DNA of 64,000 nt from Polyangiaceae bacterium (GCA_947475525.1 CANJMI010000014.1:62001-126000); one strand, 5' to 3'. Positions 54,923-63,547 are shown, counted from the stretch's first letter. A program made the numbers and translations. The notes: generated by a model from the letters alone, not told the origin.

Positions 54923-55804
54923 GTGGGAATCAAGCTCAAATCTGGCGGCGTTGTGCGCGACTTTGCGCGGCACTCGAACTGGGTGTGTGCGAGCGACGTC
55001 GACACCAAGTCCGCCCCGCCGCTCGAAGTCGGCTTCAAAGCCGCCGTCATCGGCAAGGTCCAGCTAACGATCTCCGCGAGCCCCCACTTCCAAGTGGCGC
55101 TCGCCAATAGCCGCAACCCAACGGCCGCACAGATCGCCTTCGACGGCGGCTATCTTCCGCGCTGGCCGCGGCGGTACCTGTTTGACTGCCACCAGATCGA
55201 GCTCAACGGTGGACTCGGCGTCGGCCTCTCGCTCGAACCAGGGCTCAGCGTCAACACCGACGTAACGTTGTGGGAAGACACGAAGACCTCGCCCATTTAC
55301 CGGCTGAACGGCGCACCTGTCGCGCAAGATTCTCAGCACAACTACGTCGCCGGCGATCCGACCGGGTTCCTTGGACTCGCGCTCACGGCGTCGATTGGCG
55401 GCGGAACCCAGCTCGGCCCCGCGACAGCAGGTGTCTCGACGCGCATCACCCTGATGAATTCGAACTACCAGCGAGCGCTTCAAGAGGCCGCGACCGGGAA
55501 ATACCGCGAAGCCGGAGGGCGGCTCCTATCGACGCTCTTCCTAGGGAATCACCTTCAGTTCGCCTATGCCGGCTTGAGCTTTACGCGCGACATGAAAGTG
55601 ACCATCGGCACCGGCTCGGCGACGCTGGGCGCGGCGTCCGGCAAGCTGTCCTTTGGCTACATCTTCATGCGGGCGTTTCATCTTCTCGTGCGCAATCCGA
55701 AGTCCCGCAAGTGGAAGTACGTCTACACGCGGCACATCGAACCGAACGTCACCGTGAGCGCTCCCTACCGCCCCGCGAAGGCCGGTCCATTTCAACTCAC
55801 GTAA
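54923..55804 (+). CDS. Unknown protein, candidate T6SS cargo
   Basis: A 293-residue protein from a GTG with a strong GGAGGA site 6 bases upstream. It has no signal peptide. The body is Gly/Ser/Thr-rich with repeated beta-strand-like pieces (VQLTISASPHFQVALANS, NGGLGVGLSLEPGLSVNTDVTLW, GFLGLALTASIGGGTQLG, MKVTIGTGSATLGAASGKLSFGY), suggesting a beta-barrel or beta-sandwich. The end is basic (KSRKWKYVYTRHIEP). No catalytic motif of known T6SS effectors is visible. Last gene of the unit, convergent with the kinase gene. Cargo or effector is an inference from position. Confidence 0.6.
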   Translation: MGIKLKSGGVVRDFARHSNWVCASDVDTKSAPPLEVGFKAAVIGKVQLTISASPHFQVALANSRNPTAAQIAFDGGYLPRWPRRYLFDCHQIELNGGLGVGLSLEPGLSVNTDVTLWEDTKTSPIYRLNGAPVAQDSQHNYVAGDPTGFLGLALTASIGGGTQLGPATAGVSTRITLMNSNYQRALQEAATGKYREAGGRLLSTLFLGNHLQFAYAGLSFTRDMKVTIGTGSATLGAASGKLSFGYIFMRAFHLLVRNPKSRKWKYVYTRHIEPNVTVSAPYRPAKAGPFQLT

Positions 55805-55825
55805 CGCCGGCGACCGCGGCGTCGT

Positions 55826-57709
55826 TTAAGCACCGCGAAGCGCCAAGGTCAGCCGATCCTCGACGAGCGTGTGGGCGTACTTGAACGCCGGCTCTCTGCG
55901 GTAAGCGTCAAGCGCAGAGCATGCATCGAGCCACCGCAAGTCGGAAAGCGGAGCTTGCGCTGCATGAACAATGTAGCGAAGGCCCTCAGGGCGACCGAAA
56001 GCACCGCAAAACTCAGCCCAAAGTTGATAGTAGAACGCACGCCGTTTCGGACTGGTTTGAACCGACTCCAGCGTCGCAATGTACGCGTGCGCCTCGTCGA
56101 ACGACACCGTCCCCAAGACCACATCGAGCATCCGAGCAAACGCACCACCGATGGCAGGAACTTGGGCGGGAAACATCGCACGCACGCGCCGGGCGGCACC
56201 AACATCGCGTGCCCAAACGGCGATTCGGCAACGGAGCGAACGCGCCTCGCTCGTGTCGGGACGGATCCGGTCGAGCTCGTCGAGGAGATTGGACGCGCCG
56301 TCGACGTCACCCGAGAAGTGGAGCTCACGCGCAACGAGTGCGAGGACGGCGACCCGATTGCCATCGAGCGCAAGCGCGAGGCGAAGCCGCTCGATTCCGC
56401 CGATACCAGCCTCGATTTCGATGCGCCCGAGCACTTCGTGAGCGAACGCGTGCATCGGATCGATGGCGATTGCGCGACGAAGCGCGCGCGCCGCGTAGGC
56501 AAAGTTCCCCGAATAATCCGCTACGAGAGCATCCGCGACGTGGGAAGTAGCGAGATGGGACGCACCGCGCAACGCAGCCGCAACCGCCTCGGCCGCACGC
56601 TCTGCGACGTCATCCCGCCCCTCGAACGACGTGAGGTGCCACTTGCGCGTGAGCGCGAGGGCGCGCAGGCCGAGCGCCACATCGTGGCAAGGGTCCCGGG
56701 CAAGAACGGCATCCGCAGCAGCGATGGCCTGGGATTCGTGGCCAACTGTCGCGAGTGCGGCGTGCCCTTCGGCGAGTGCGACACCGAGACCGTCGGGTAG
56801 AGCTCCGAGATCGCTCGACCGAGAGACCCTCGCGGTCGGCGGCTCCACGGAACCCAGTGATGGGGGCGACGTCGCTACGCCCGGAACGGTATACGGAAGA
56901 TCGAACATGTTGCAGAGCAGCCGCTCGATTTCGGCCGCGGTCGGCCTCGCTTCCGGTTGACGAGCGAGCATCGCGCCCACGAGCGAAGCCAACTCGAAAG
57001 GAGCCATCCCCGCGAGCGAAGGCGGAGCCGTCAGCAAGCGCGCCATCGCCCGGCCCTGCGCGCTCTCGCCTTCAAAGGCTCGCTGCTGCGCGATCAATTC
57101 GTAGAGCACCAAGCCGAGCGAATAGATATCCGATGCGCCACCCAGCGGTTGCTTCGCGATCTGCTCCGGCGACACATAGTCCGGGGTACCGAACCCCGCA
57201 CTCGTGGTGCCCAACACCTGCGCGATCCCGAAGTCGACGAGCACCGCGCGCAGCGTGCGTGTGGACGACAGCATCACGTTCTGAGGCTTCAGGTCGAGGT
57301 GAAGCACCCCGACCTCGTGCGCCGCGAGCAGGGCCGATGCGAGCTGCCGCCCGATGGTGACGACTTCACCGAGGGAGAGTGGCGCGGTCCGCTGCCGCGC
57401 GAGGAGGTTCGGGCCATCGACGAACTCCATGGTTAGAAACATCGTGGAGTCAGCCACACCGAGGTCATGCACCCGCGCGACGTTCGGATGCGTCACCTTG
57501 CGGGCCATCGCGACTTCGCGCCGCTGCTCGTCGGTCACCAGAATTCGGCCACCGGCATTCGATGGCGCGACCGAGACCTTGAGAGCAACGGTCTCCCCGA
57601 GCAGCTCGTCCACCGCGCGGTACACCGCACCCATCCCGCCTCGGCCCAACGTGCTTACGACCGTGTAGCGCTCCGCGAAGCGCTGCCCAAGTGCGAGAGT
57701 CTGCCCCAT
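55826..57709 (-). CDS. Ser/Thr protein kinase with TPR-like C-terminal half
   Basis: A 627-residue Hanks-type kinase. The kinase domain is residues about 13-270: P-loop LGRGGMGAVY (21-30), catalytic K44, E65 of helix C, HLDLKPQN (137-144) in place of HRDLKPQN, DFG at 159-161 and GTPDYVSPEQ at 174-183. HLD makes it a non-RD kinase, so activation-loop phosphorylation may not control it. There is no membrane segment. The C-terminal 330 residues are helical repeats with TPR-like spacing. Kinases next to T6SS genes often regulate secretion. It converges on the module with 21 bases between stops. Confidence 0.9.
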   Translation of the reverse strand: MGQTLALGQRFAERYTVVSTLGRGGMGAVYRAVDELLGETVALKVSVAPSNAGGRILVTDEQRREVAMARKVTHPNVARVHDLGVADSTMFLTMEFVDGPNLLARQRTAPLSLGEVVTIGRQLASALLAAHEVGVLHLDLKPQNVMLSSTRTLRAVLVDFGIAQVLGTTSAGFGTPDYVSPEQIAKQPLGGASDIYSLGLVLYELIAQQRAFEGESAQGRAMARLLTAPPSLAGMAPFELASLVGAMLARQPEARPTAAEIERLLCNMFDLPYTVPGVATSPPSLGSVEPPTARVSRSSDLGALPDGLGVALAEGHAALATVGHESQAIAAADAVLARDPCHDVALGLRALALTRKWHLTSFEGRDDVAERAAEAVAAALRGASHLATSHVADALVADYSGNFAYAARALRRAIAIDPMHAFAHEVLGRIEIEAGIGGIERLRLALALDGNRVAVLALVARELHFSGDVDGASNLLDELDRIRPDTSEARSLRCRIAVWARDVGAARRVRAMFPAQVPAIGGAFARMLDVVLGTVSFDEAHAYIATLESVQTSPKRRAFYYQLWAEFCGAFGRPEGLRYIVHAAQAPLSDLRWLDACSALDAYRREPAFKYAHTLVEDRLTLALRGA

Positions 57710-58203
57710 CGTGCCTAGCCTTCCGTCGCGAGGTCAGAGCGTCGCACGCCGGGTGTACGTTGAGAAGGGCTGGGAACGCGGCGCCACCGATTCGGCGGGG
57801 GAAGCCAACGCGTCCCCACCCCTTCGCCTCGGATCGGCTTCGGCGGCAGCACGGGCCTGTTCATAGACGTGCTCGGAACCGTGATCGCGGTGTCTTTCTC
57901 GGTGGGTGCGTTCATTGGCGCGCCGATAACGCTGGCCGGACGGTTGCGTCGCTAACCGTCAGCGTGAGCTTGGTGCGCTGCGGGCGCTCACGGACGAGCC
58001 AGGCCCAGGGAGCTCCGGCCAGGGGGATGTCGGTGAACCTTCCGGGAGCGTCATTTGGTTGCGGGGTGTCCACCGGTGTCCACCGAAGCGGAGCAGACTC
58101 ACCACCCGACTGGCGCGACCCTCGATGCCGATGCTTGAAGACCTGGGGGGCGAATTCGTGGTTGGCTTGCCCTAGGCACTGAACCGACTTCAGGGGTGAA
58201 CGG
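57710..58203. other. Gene-poor stretch, possible remnant sequence
   Basis: No convincing gene in 494 bases. On the plus strand, 57830-57955 is open and encodes a hydrophobic 41-residue end (GLFIDVLGTVIAVSFSVGAFIGAPITLAGR, then stop) that resembles a membrane helix of an FtsX-type ABC permease, but nothing upstream fits. On the minus strand a 66-codon frame (57715-57915) abuts the kinase start and is Pro/Ser/Arg-rich; I do not accept it as a gene. The rest, around 57960-58200, shows frames in both directions but no recognisable domain. A decayed remnant is possible. Confidence 0.4.
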
Positions 58204-58371
58204 ATGCCGCCAATCAAGAAGAAATCCGAGTTGCCTCAGAAGACCTGTGTAGCCTGTGGCAAACCCTACACTTGGCGAAAGAAGTGGGCTCGAGACTGGG
58301 CGCAGGTGAAGTATTGCTCCGAGAAGTGCCGACGCAACCCAGTCGACCCGAGTGCTCGCCATGAAACCTGA
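58204..58371 (+). CDS. DUF2256 family small zinc-finger-like protein
   Basis: A 55-residue protein beginning [19 protein letters not shown] and continuing with [25 protein letters not shown]. This is the DUF2256 pattern: two Cys pairs (CVAC at 15-18, CSEKC at 38-42) around a basic Trp-rich centre. It is short and easily missed. DUF2256 genes are often found near photolyase/cryptochrome genes; here the neighbour (convergent, 130 bases on) is an FAD-dependent oxidoreductase. The function is unknown. Confidence 0.85.
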   Translation: MPPIKKKSELPQKTCVACGKPYTWRKKWARDWAQVKYCSEKCRRNPVDPSARHET

Positions 58372-58501
58372 GCGCGTGAGGATGAGTCCTCTGCCAAGGG
58401 CTGCCCGAGAAGTTGCCAGGAAAAACTCGTTGCACTCCGACTCCAAAAAGCCCACCGCCGACTAGGTGCGGGTTCTCGATTCGAGCATCGTCTGAGACTC
58501 C
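58372..58501. other. Short gap between convergent genes
   Basis: 130 bases between the DUF2256 gene and the FAD oxidoreductase gene, which converge. I see no gene, hairpin or repeat in it. Confidence 0.5.
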
Positions 58502-59743
58502 TCAACCCAGTTCTGCCAACAAACGCTCAGCACAACGCCGGCCCGAAACCATCGCACCGTTGATGGAGGCGTTGTCGCGGTGGTCGCCGCAGACATACAC
58601 GCCCGTACTCGTTCGAATCGGTCGTTCCATCTCGGCGAGTGCCGGCGGGGATTGCCGGGGCAGTGCATGGGGAATGCGGTAGGTCCGAAGGTGCCGCCAA
58701 CCTTCCGCATGTGCGCCGAACCAGTCTTTCAATTGGGTTTGCACTTTTGCTTGAAGGGCGGCGGCATCCGGATGGATGCCCAGCACCGTCACCGAGACGA
58801 GGCTCGAGCCAGCCGGGCCGTAGGACGGCGCGACCGTCGTGAGTACGCACAGATTGTTGATGGGGCCGGCACCGTCGCCGTTGAGCACCAGAATGGGCCG
58901 TTCGACCGGCGGCGTCGGTGCGGCGAAGTAGAGGCATGTCACGCCTTGCGAGGCCACGGGTTCGGCGTCACCCAGCAGGCGTCCCGCTACAACGCCATCG
59001 GTTGCGACGACAACTCTTTTTGCGTGAAGCTCCTCACCCGATTCGAGTGTCACACCGTTCGATCGAACATGGGCCACTTTGGCACCAAAACGAATACTAC
59101 CTTGGGGCAGCGTAGCCGCGAGCTGCCGGGGGATAGCTTCCATGCCCTCTTCCGGGAGGCATGCGTTGCCGAGCGAAAACATACGGAACACGAACTGGAA
59201 CATCCGGCTGGAGGTGAGCAGGTCGCCGTCCAGAAAGATGCCGCCGAGGAACGGCCGGAAGAAGCGGTCGATCATCGAATCCGAAAAGCCGTTCTCCCGA
59301 AGTGTCTGGAGAGTGGTCGTTTCAGGGTCGCGGAAACGTTCCTCCAGGCTGCCTCGAAGAATGCGAAATCGAAGGCGGGCAACACGCAGTTTGTCCGCGA
59401 TAGAACCGATTGGCGAGACCAACGATGGCAGCGCGGCAGAGGGCCGACGCCAAGGATCGGCCAGCTCGTAGAACTTGCCGCAGTAGCGGATCAAGGCCCC
59501 GGGGAGGACCGGCTTCAATCGAAGAGCAGGGTAATCGAGCTGCTGCTTCGCTTCGGGGTAGCTCGTGAGAAAAACCTGGAAACCACGGTCGAGGCGATAG
59601 CCCTCCACCATGTCGGTTCGTATTCGGCCGCCAACGCCGTCCGATGCTTCGACGATCAAGAATCGAGTGCCCTCTTGATGGAGTCGCCGCGCGCAGCACA
59701 ACCCGGCCAGACCGGCACCAACGATCAACACATCAGGTGTCAT
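58502..59743 (-). CDS. FAD-dependent oxidoreductase of the amine oxidase/phytoene desaturase fold
   Basis: A 413-residue flavoprotein. The N-terminal dinucleotide fold is VLIVGAGLAGLCCARRLHQEG (5-25), followed by EASDGVGGRIRTD, the second FAD-contact motif of the family. GFSDSMIDRFFRPFLGGIFL lies mid-protein and VYVCGDHRDNASINGAMVSGRRCAERLL closes the FAD site near the end. These landmarks place it among the protoporphyrinogen oxidase, carotenoid desaturase and amine oxidase proteins. Its substrate is unknown, and no carotenoid gene is adjacent. The nearest gene is the DUF2256 gene. Confidence 0.85.
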   Translation of the reverse strand: MTPDVLIVGAGLAGLCCARRLHQEGTRFLIVEASDGVGGRIRTDMVEGYRLDRGFQVFLTSYPEAKQQLDYPALRLKPVLPGALIRYCGKFYELADPWRRPSAALPSLVSPIGSIADKLRVARLRFRILRGSLEERFRDPETTTLQTLRENGFSDSMIDRFFRPFLGGIFLDGDLLTSSRMFQFVFRMFSLGNACLPEEGMEAIPRQLAATLPQGSIRFGAKVAHVRSNGVTLESGEELHAKRVVVATDGVVAGRLLGDAEPVASQGVTCLYFAAPTPPVERPILVLNGDGAGPINNLCVLTTVAPSYGPAGSSLVSVTVLGIHPDAAALQAKVQTQLKDWFGAHAEGWRHLRTYRIPHALPRQSPPALAEMERPIRTSTGVYVCGDHRDNASINGAMVSGRRCAERLLAELG

Positions 59744-60043
59744 CTGTCTGCCCCCAAGAACGGCTCATCCACGGCGTCCACCGCGAGGACCGGCGGGTCA
59801 GCTCGTGTTTGCGTTTCGGTGAGAGCCACCGAAGAGACGCTGCGGGACTTCGCGAGAGCGAAGCGGCCGGCGGCTGGGGAGAGTGCGGCATGAGTGAAGA
59901 AAAGCGGTGTTCGAGGAGGGAAAACGCTCGTTGAAACGAAGGCGAGTGGGGTCGGCGGCGCGTTTGGGAAGTGTTCGCGGAAAACGGCCTCTTGGCAAGG
60001 CCGGATGAGCCGCGGCTTGGCGCTTTTGGGGATTCTCGGCGAG
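59744..60043. other. Gene-poor stretch upstream of the oxidoreductase
   Basis: No gene is supported. Minus-strand frames through this part are Arg/Pro/Ser-rich and lack coding character. The end near 60044 borders the transposase remnant. Confidence 0.4.
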
Positions 60044-60480
60044 GACACTCTTTAACCCGTAGAGGCGCTTGGACCGACGACGCCGTGAGCCGGTCACCTC
60101 GCTGATGGACCCGCCAATGATTTCCGGGCACAAATCACCGGCATTACCAAAAAAATAACGCAATCGCCACGGCAGCGAGCACACCCACTTGAGCCAGGGC
60201 ACCTCGGGCAAGACGCTCTCGACCACGTGACGCGCCGTGTCGATCATGCGTGGGCCGATACAGCTCGAGCAGACGGCATGTCGCTTTTATGAAAATATTT
60301 TTAGTTGATTGAAATCGTAGCGGTTGAATGTGAGTTGGAATAAATGTGTTTGATCGGGTTGCGACGGAGGCTCCCCCACCTCGCGCAACGTGAACTTCGG
60401 CAGTTCGCCCTGCTCGTTGGACTGCTCCCGAAATGCGGGCCAGCGCCGCGCCGCGGTAAAGCGCTGTCTCTTCGAGGCGA
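60044..60480 (-). pseudogene. Decayed IS91-family transposase fragment
   Basis: Pieces of an IS91-type (Y2) transposase are readable in different frames. In one frame (60287 to 60044) KRHAVCSSCIGPRMIDTARHV continues VVESVLPEVPWLKWVCSLPW and RLRYFF, matching the zinc-finger and the 'DTAAHLVDxVLPxVPVRQWVLSLPxRLR' segment of these transposases. Upstream, ETALYR is in a second frame and AARRWPAFREQSNEQGELPKF in a third, matching the 'LYRxVxxHWPAFRERAEExGGLPKF' N-terminus after a frameshift near 60460. Between them is an AT-rich stretch at about 60290-60370. It cannot make a working enzyme. Confidence 0.6.
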
Positions 60481-60682
60481 TGGCGGGCATCGGCTTCGGC
60501 CCTTTCCGTGCGGCGGGCGTATGGTCTCCACCATCGCGGCCAACCTTCGTCCCGAGCCCCCTGAAACGGCATAGCACGGGTAGTGCGCCAGCTTTGGGAG
60601 CTAGACGTCGTCGGTGGCGCCAAACCACAGCGGTTTTAATTGCCAATTCACAGCCGGTGAACTATCGCCTTTCACGACTACG
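60481..60682. other. Upstream of the Gly-Ala surface protein
   Basis: No gene seen in this stretch. Together with 60290-60370 it includes the most AT-rich DNA of the window, which contrasts with the GC-rich surroundings. Confidence 0.35.
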
Positions 60683-61573
60683 ATGAAAAACATAACAACT
60701 AGTGGATCTCGCGAGCCGAGCGTGACAGCGACACTCGGGCGCACGGGACTTCTACTCGGGACAGCCTTCGCACTCGCACTCGCAGCCGGCAGCGGCGCGT
60801 GTGGCGACGGAGAGACGATTGCAGAGGCGACCGGCACGCAGACGGCCGTGACCTCGACCGCGAGCGGTGGTGGCCAGATGGCTTCGACCAGCACCAGCGG
60901 CGCAGGCGGCGAGATGGCCACGACCAGCACCGGCGGCGCGGGTGGCGCGGGCGGCGAGATGGCTGCGACCAGCACCGGCGGCGCGGGTGGCGCGGGCGGC
61001 GCAGGTGGCGCAGGTGGCGCAGGTGGCGCGGGCGGCGCAGGTGGCGGAGGCGGCGCATCGGGCGCCGGGATCGCCTTCATCGGTGTCGCGAACAGCGGCT
61101 CTCAGGCCTGGGGCGGGAACCTGGGAATGGTCTTCACCGTGAGCCAGCCCATCGCCGTGGACTACATGGGCGTCTTTAACAACAATGGCGGGGCTTCACT
61201 CGTGTCTCCCCTATCGGTCGTGATCTTCGATGTCGGAACGAAGCTGCCCGTAGCTGGAACCCTCGTGAAGTTCGAGGCTGGTGTGAACTACGTGCAGCTG
61301 GACGCCACGGATCTGTTTCAATCCATTGCTCCTGTGACGCTTAATCCCGGAACGACCTACATGGTCAACGCGGTGGGCTTCAACAGCCAGCAGTTGAACG
61401 GGAATACCGACACCGGAGTCGGCGCGACTTTGGGTGGTTCGCCTTTTATTCAGTCCATCAACAACAACCAATTTGGTTATTACAACACCAATACGTTGAT
61501 AGAGTTCCCTGAAAACCTGGACGGATACAGCTACGCCGCGGGAACATTTCACTTCACCGCTAACGGCGGCTGA
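60683..61573 (+). CDS. Gly-Ala-repeat secreted protein
   Basis: A 296-residue exported protein. A hydrophobic signal region (LLLGTAFALALAAGSGAC) ends at cysteine 40, although the preceding residues do not form a canonical lipobox. A long Thr/Ser/Gly-Ala linker follows (GGAGGAGG units, residues about 75-130). The C-terminal domain begins AFIGVANSGSQAWGGNLGMVFTVSQPIAVDYMGVFNNNGG and is beta-rich, like a DUF4082-type or lectin-like domain. Such linkers with a beta domain are typical of Polyangia surface proteins. The function is unknown. Confidence 0.65.
   Translation: MKNITTSGSREPSVTATLGRTGLLLGTAFALALAAGSGACGDGETIAEATGTQTAVTSTASGGGQMASTSTSGAGGEMATTSTGGAGGAGGEMAATSTGGAGGAGGAGGAGGAGGAGGAGGGGGASGAGIAFIGVANSGSQAWGGNLGMVFTVSQPIAVDYMGVFNNNGGASLVSPLSVVIFDVGTKLPVAGTLVKFEAGVNYVQLDATDLFQSIAPVTLNPGTTYMVNAVGFNSQQLNGNTDTGVGATLGGSPFIQSINNNQFGYYNTNTLIEFPENLDGYSYAAGTFHFTANGG
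60976..61056 (+). repeat. GGCGCGGGTGGC-type repeat
   Basis: Tandem units of 9 bases (GGCGCAGGT, GGCGCGGGC) encode the (GGA)n linker. In-frame, so length variation is tolerated. Confidence 0.8.
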
Positions 61574-61651
61574 GGCGAGTGAACTTAGAGATTCGCCCCT
61601 ACTCTCGGCCGACGCGCCACGTGACTCGCTAAACGCCCGCGCGCATCGCTT

Positions 61652-62944
61652 CTAGAACCCACCTGCTGCGACGTGCAGGACGGTCCGTTCCACGAGGCGA
61701 AGAAACGCACGGATCGATTTGTCGAGGTGTACAATCGGCGTGTCCTCGAGGCGCGTGTGGGAGATGCCCGGCGACGACTGCGCGAACACCATCACCGTCG
61801 GGAGGATCCCGGCCATTTCAGCGGCGTCGTGGAGCGGACCTGACGGCAACTCGGGCGCGGAGCCGGCGAACTCTTTTACCGCCTCCGAGCAGAAGGCGAG
61901 CAGCGTTGGGTCAAACGGACGCGGCTCGATCGAGAGCAGCGGCGTCCACTCGACCGTGCAGCGGTTTTTCTTCGCCGCCGCGCGTGACGCCTTCTCGGAT
62001 GCCTGCTGCATCTTGCCGAGAACCTTCGCGTCGAGCGCACGTAAATCGAGGGAAATATCGGTCAATCCGGACACCGCCGTCACGAAGCCAGGCTCGACCT
62101 TAACGACGCCGCACGTCGCCACGACGCGAGTCTTCGGCGTTCGACCGGAGAACGCGAGGCCGATGTCGCGGCACGCAAGCGCAAACTCAGCCGCCGCGAG
62201 AAACGCATCCTGACGCAGCGGGATTGGCGTCGCCCCAGCATGCACGGCCTGCCCCTTGAAGCGCACCATGTGCCGCTCGACCCCCATCGTGCCGAGGACG
62301 ACTCCGACAGGCTTCTTCATCGCCTCGAGCACGGGCCCCTGCTCGATGTGGAGCTCGAGGTAGGCCTTCGCGCGTAGCTCGTTAAAGTAACCATGAGCCT
62401 CGTGCATGCGCGAAAGTTCGATGCCGTTTTCGCGAAGTGCGTCGGGCAACTTCACTCCATTGCGATCCACCAGGTGAGCGAGCTCTTTCGGCGCATCGAG
62501 CGTGCCGGCCGAGGCCGCGGAACCCGTCAGGCTGCGTCCGTAGCGGGCGCCTTCTTCATCCGCCCAGTCCACGAGGTGGAGGGTCACCGGGGGCGTCCCT
62601 GCGGCCTTGTGTCGACGCAGCGCTTCGATGCCGGCGGTGACGCCGAGCACGCCGTCGAGCCAACCGCCACCGGGCACCGAGTCGAGGTGACTTCCGAAGA
62701 CGACGCTGTCCTTCGACTCACCGGGGAGCGTGACCCATGCGTTGCCCGCCGGATCGACGACGACGGGCAGACCGAGGTCACGGGTCACCGTCTCGGTAAA
62801 CCACGCGCGCGCCTCGCGCCACACCGGTCCCCATGCGACACGCTGCGCGCCGCGCTCCGTCGACGTCCGCTTCGCGAGCTCACGGAGATCGCGAATGACG
62901 CGTTTAGAAGTCGGGACTGCGAGCTTTTTATGGGCTTTCGGCAT
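61652..62944 (-). CDS. M20-family amidohydrolase (N-carbamoyl-amino-acid hydrolase/allantoate amidohydrolase-like)
   Basis: A 430-residue binuclear zinc hydrolase. Metal and catalytic landmarks are GSHLDSVPGGGWLDGVLGV (H86 and D97), WADEEGARYG (E130/E131) and, later, ELHIEQGPVLE and VHAGATPIPLRQDAFLAAAE from the dimerisation domain. These fit the carbamoylase/allantoate amidohydrolase (HyuC/AllC) family and not general M20 peptidases. Such enzymes release ammonia and CO2 from carbamoyl or ureido groups in nitrogen or purine catabolism. Which substrate is used here is unknown. Transcribed alone. Confidence 0.88.
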   Translation of the reverse strand: MPKAHKKLAVPTSKRVIRDLRELAKRTSTERGAQRVAWGPVWREARAWFTETVTRDLGLPVVVDPAGNAWVTLPGESKDSVVFGSHLDSVPGGGWLDGVLGVTAGIEALRRHKAAGTPPVTLHLVDWADEEGARYGRSLTGSAASAGTLDAPKELAHLVDRNGVKLPDALRENGIELSRMHEAHGYFNELRAKAYLELHIEQGPVLEAMKKPVGVVLGTMGVERHMVRFKGQAVHAGATPIPLRQDAFLAAAEFALACRDIGLAFSGRTPKTRVVATCGVVKVEPGFVTAVSGLTDISLDLRALDAKVLGKMQQASEKASRAAAKKNRCTVEWTPLLSIEPRPFDPTLLAFCSEAVKEFAGSAPELPSGPLHDAAEMAGILPTVMVFAQSSPGISHTRLEDTPIVHLDKSIRAFLRLVERTVLHVAAGGF

Positions 62945-63102
62945 GGCAAAGCATCTCCAAAGGACGATGGCCGATTAGGCTAACGCAAAGACCGCATGCG
63001 CGTGAAGGGTCAATGCCCCACCCCGGCGTCGCGGGCGCGCGTCACCCTCAACGACGCAGGGGCGCTTCGGTGAGGCGGAGAGCGAGCGCCATCGTCGCGC
63101 AC

Positions 63103-63522
63103 TCACCAGGCGCCGACGTTCGGCATCGAGGCCCAAGGCTCCGCGGGTGCGAGTGCGCCTCCCGCTTGCAGCAACTCGACCGAAATTTGGTCGGGCGAGC
63201 GCACGAAGGCCATGCGGCCGTCACGCGGTGGCCGGAGGATGGTCACGCCATGGTCGACGAGGCGCTGGCACGCGACGTAGATGTCGGGCACCGCGTAGGC
63301 GAGATGCCCAAAATTACGGCCCCCTGCGTACACTTCGGGATCCCAGTTGTGGGTAAGCTCGACTTGCGCGGCCTCGTCACCCGGTGCGGCGAGGAACACG
63401 AGCGTAAAGCGACCCTGCGGCGAGTCCCGTCGCGACAGCTCCCGCAAACCGAGGGCATCGCAGTAAAATCGAAGCGAGTCGTCGAGGTCGGTCACCCGCA
63501 CCATCGTATGAAGGTATTTCAT
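63103..63522 (-). CDS. gloA: Lactoylglutathione lyase (glyoxalase I)
   Basis: A 139-residue VOC-fold metalloenzyme that converts the hemithioacetal of methylglyoxal and glutathione to lactoylglutathione. The four metal ligands are in the expected places: H5 (KYLHTMVRV), E55 (AAQVELTHN), H73 (NFGHLAYAV) and E116 (SVELLQ), close to H5, E56, H74 and E122 of the E. coli enzyme. The start is the ATG at 63522; the longer frame above it has no coding look. The length matches the family. Confidence 0.88.
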   Translation of the reverse strand: MKYLHTMVRVTDLDDSLRFYCDALGLRELSRRDSPQGRFTLVFLAAPGDEAAQVELTHNWDPEVYAGGRNFGHLAYAVPDIYVACQRLVDHGVTILRPPRDGRMAFVRSPDQISVELLQAGGALAPAEPWASMPNVGAW

Positions 63523-63547
63523 AGCGCGAGAGCGTACCTCCCCGGGC

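Noticed and set aside
57715-57915. 66-codon minus-strand frame abutting the kinase start
   Set aside because: No ribosome site, no hydrophobic or domain pattern, Pro/Ser/Arg-rich.
57691-58182. 163-codon plus-strand frame in the gap after the kinase gene
   Set aside because: Overlaps the kinase start, has no domain and is Arg/Cys-rich; more likely chance.
58580-59893. Long plus-strand frame opposite the FAD oxidoreductase
   Set aside because: No FAD or other motif; the minus strand carries the complete flavoprotein.
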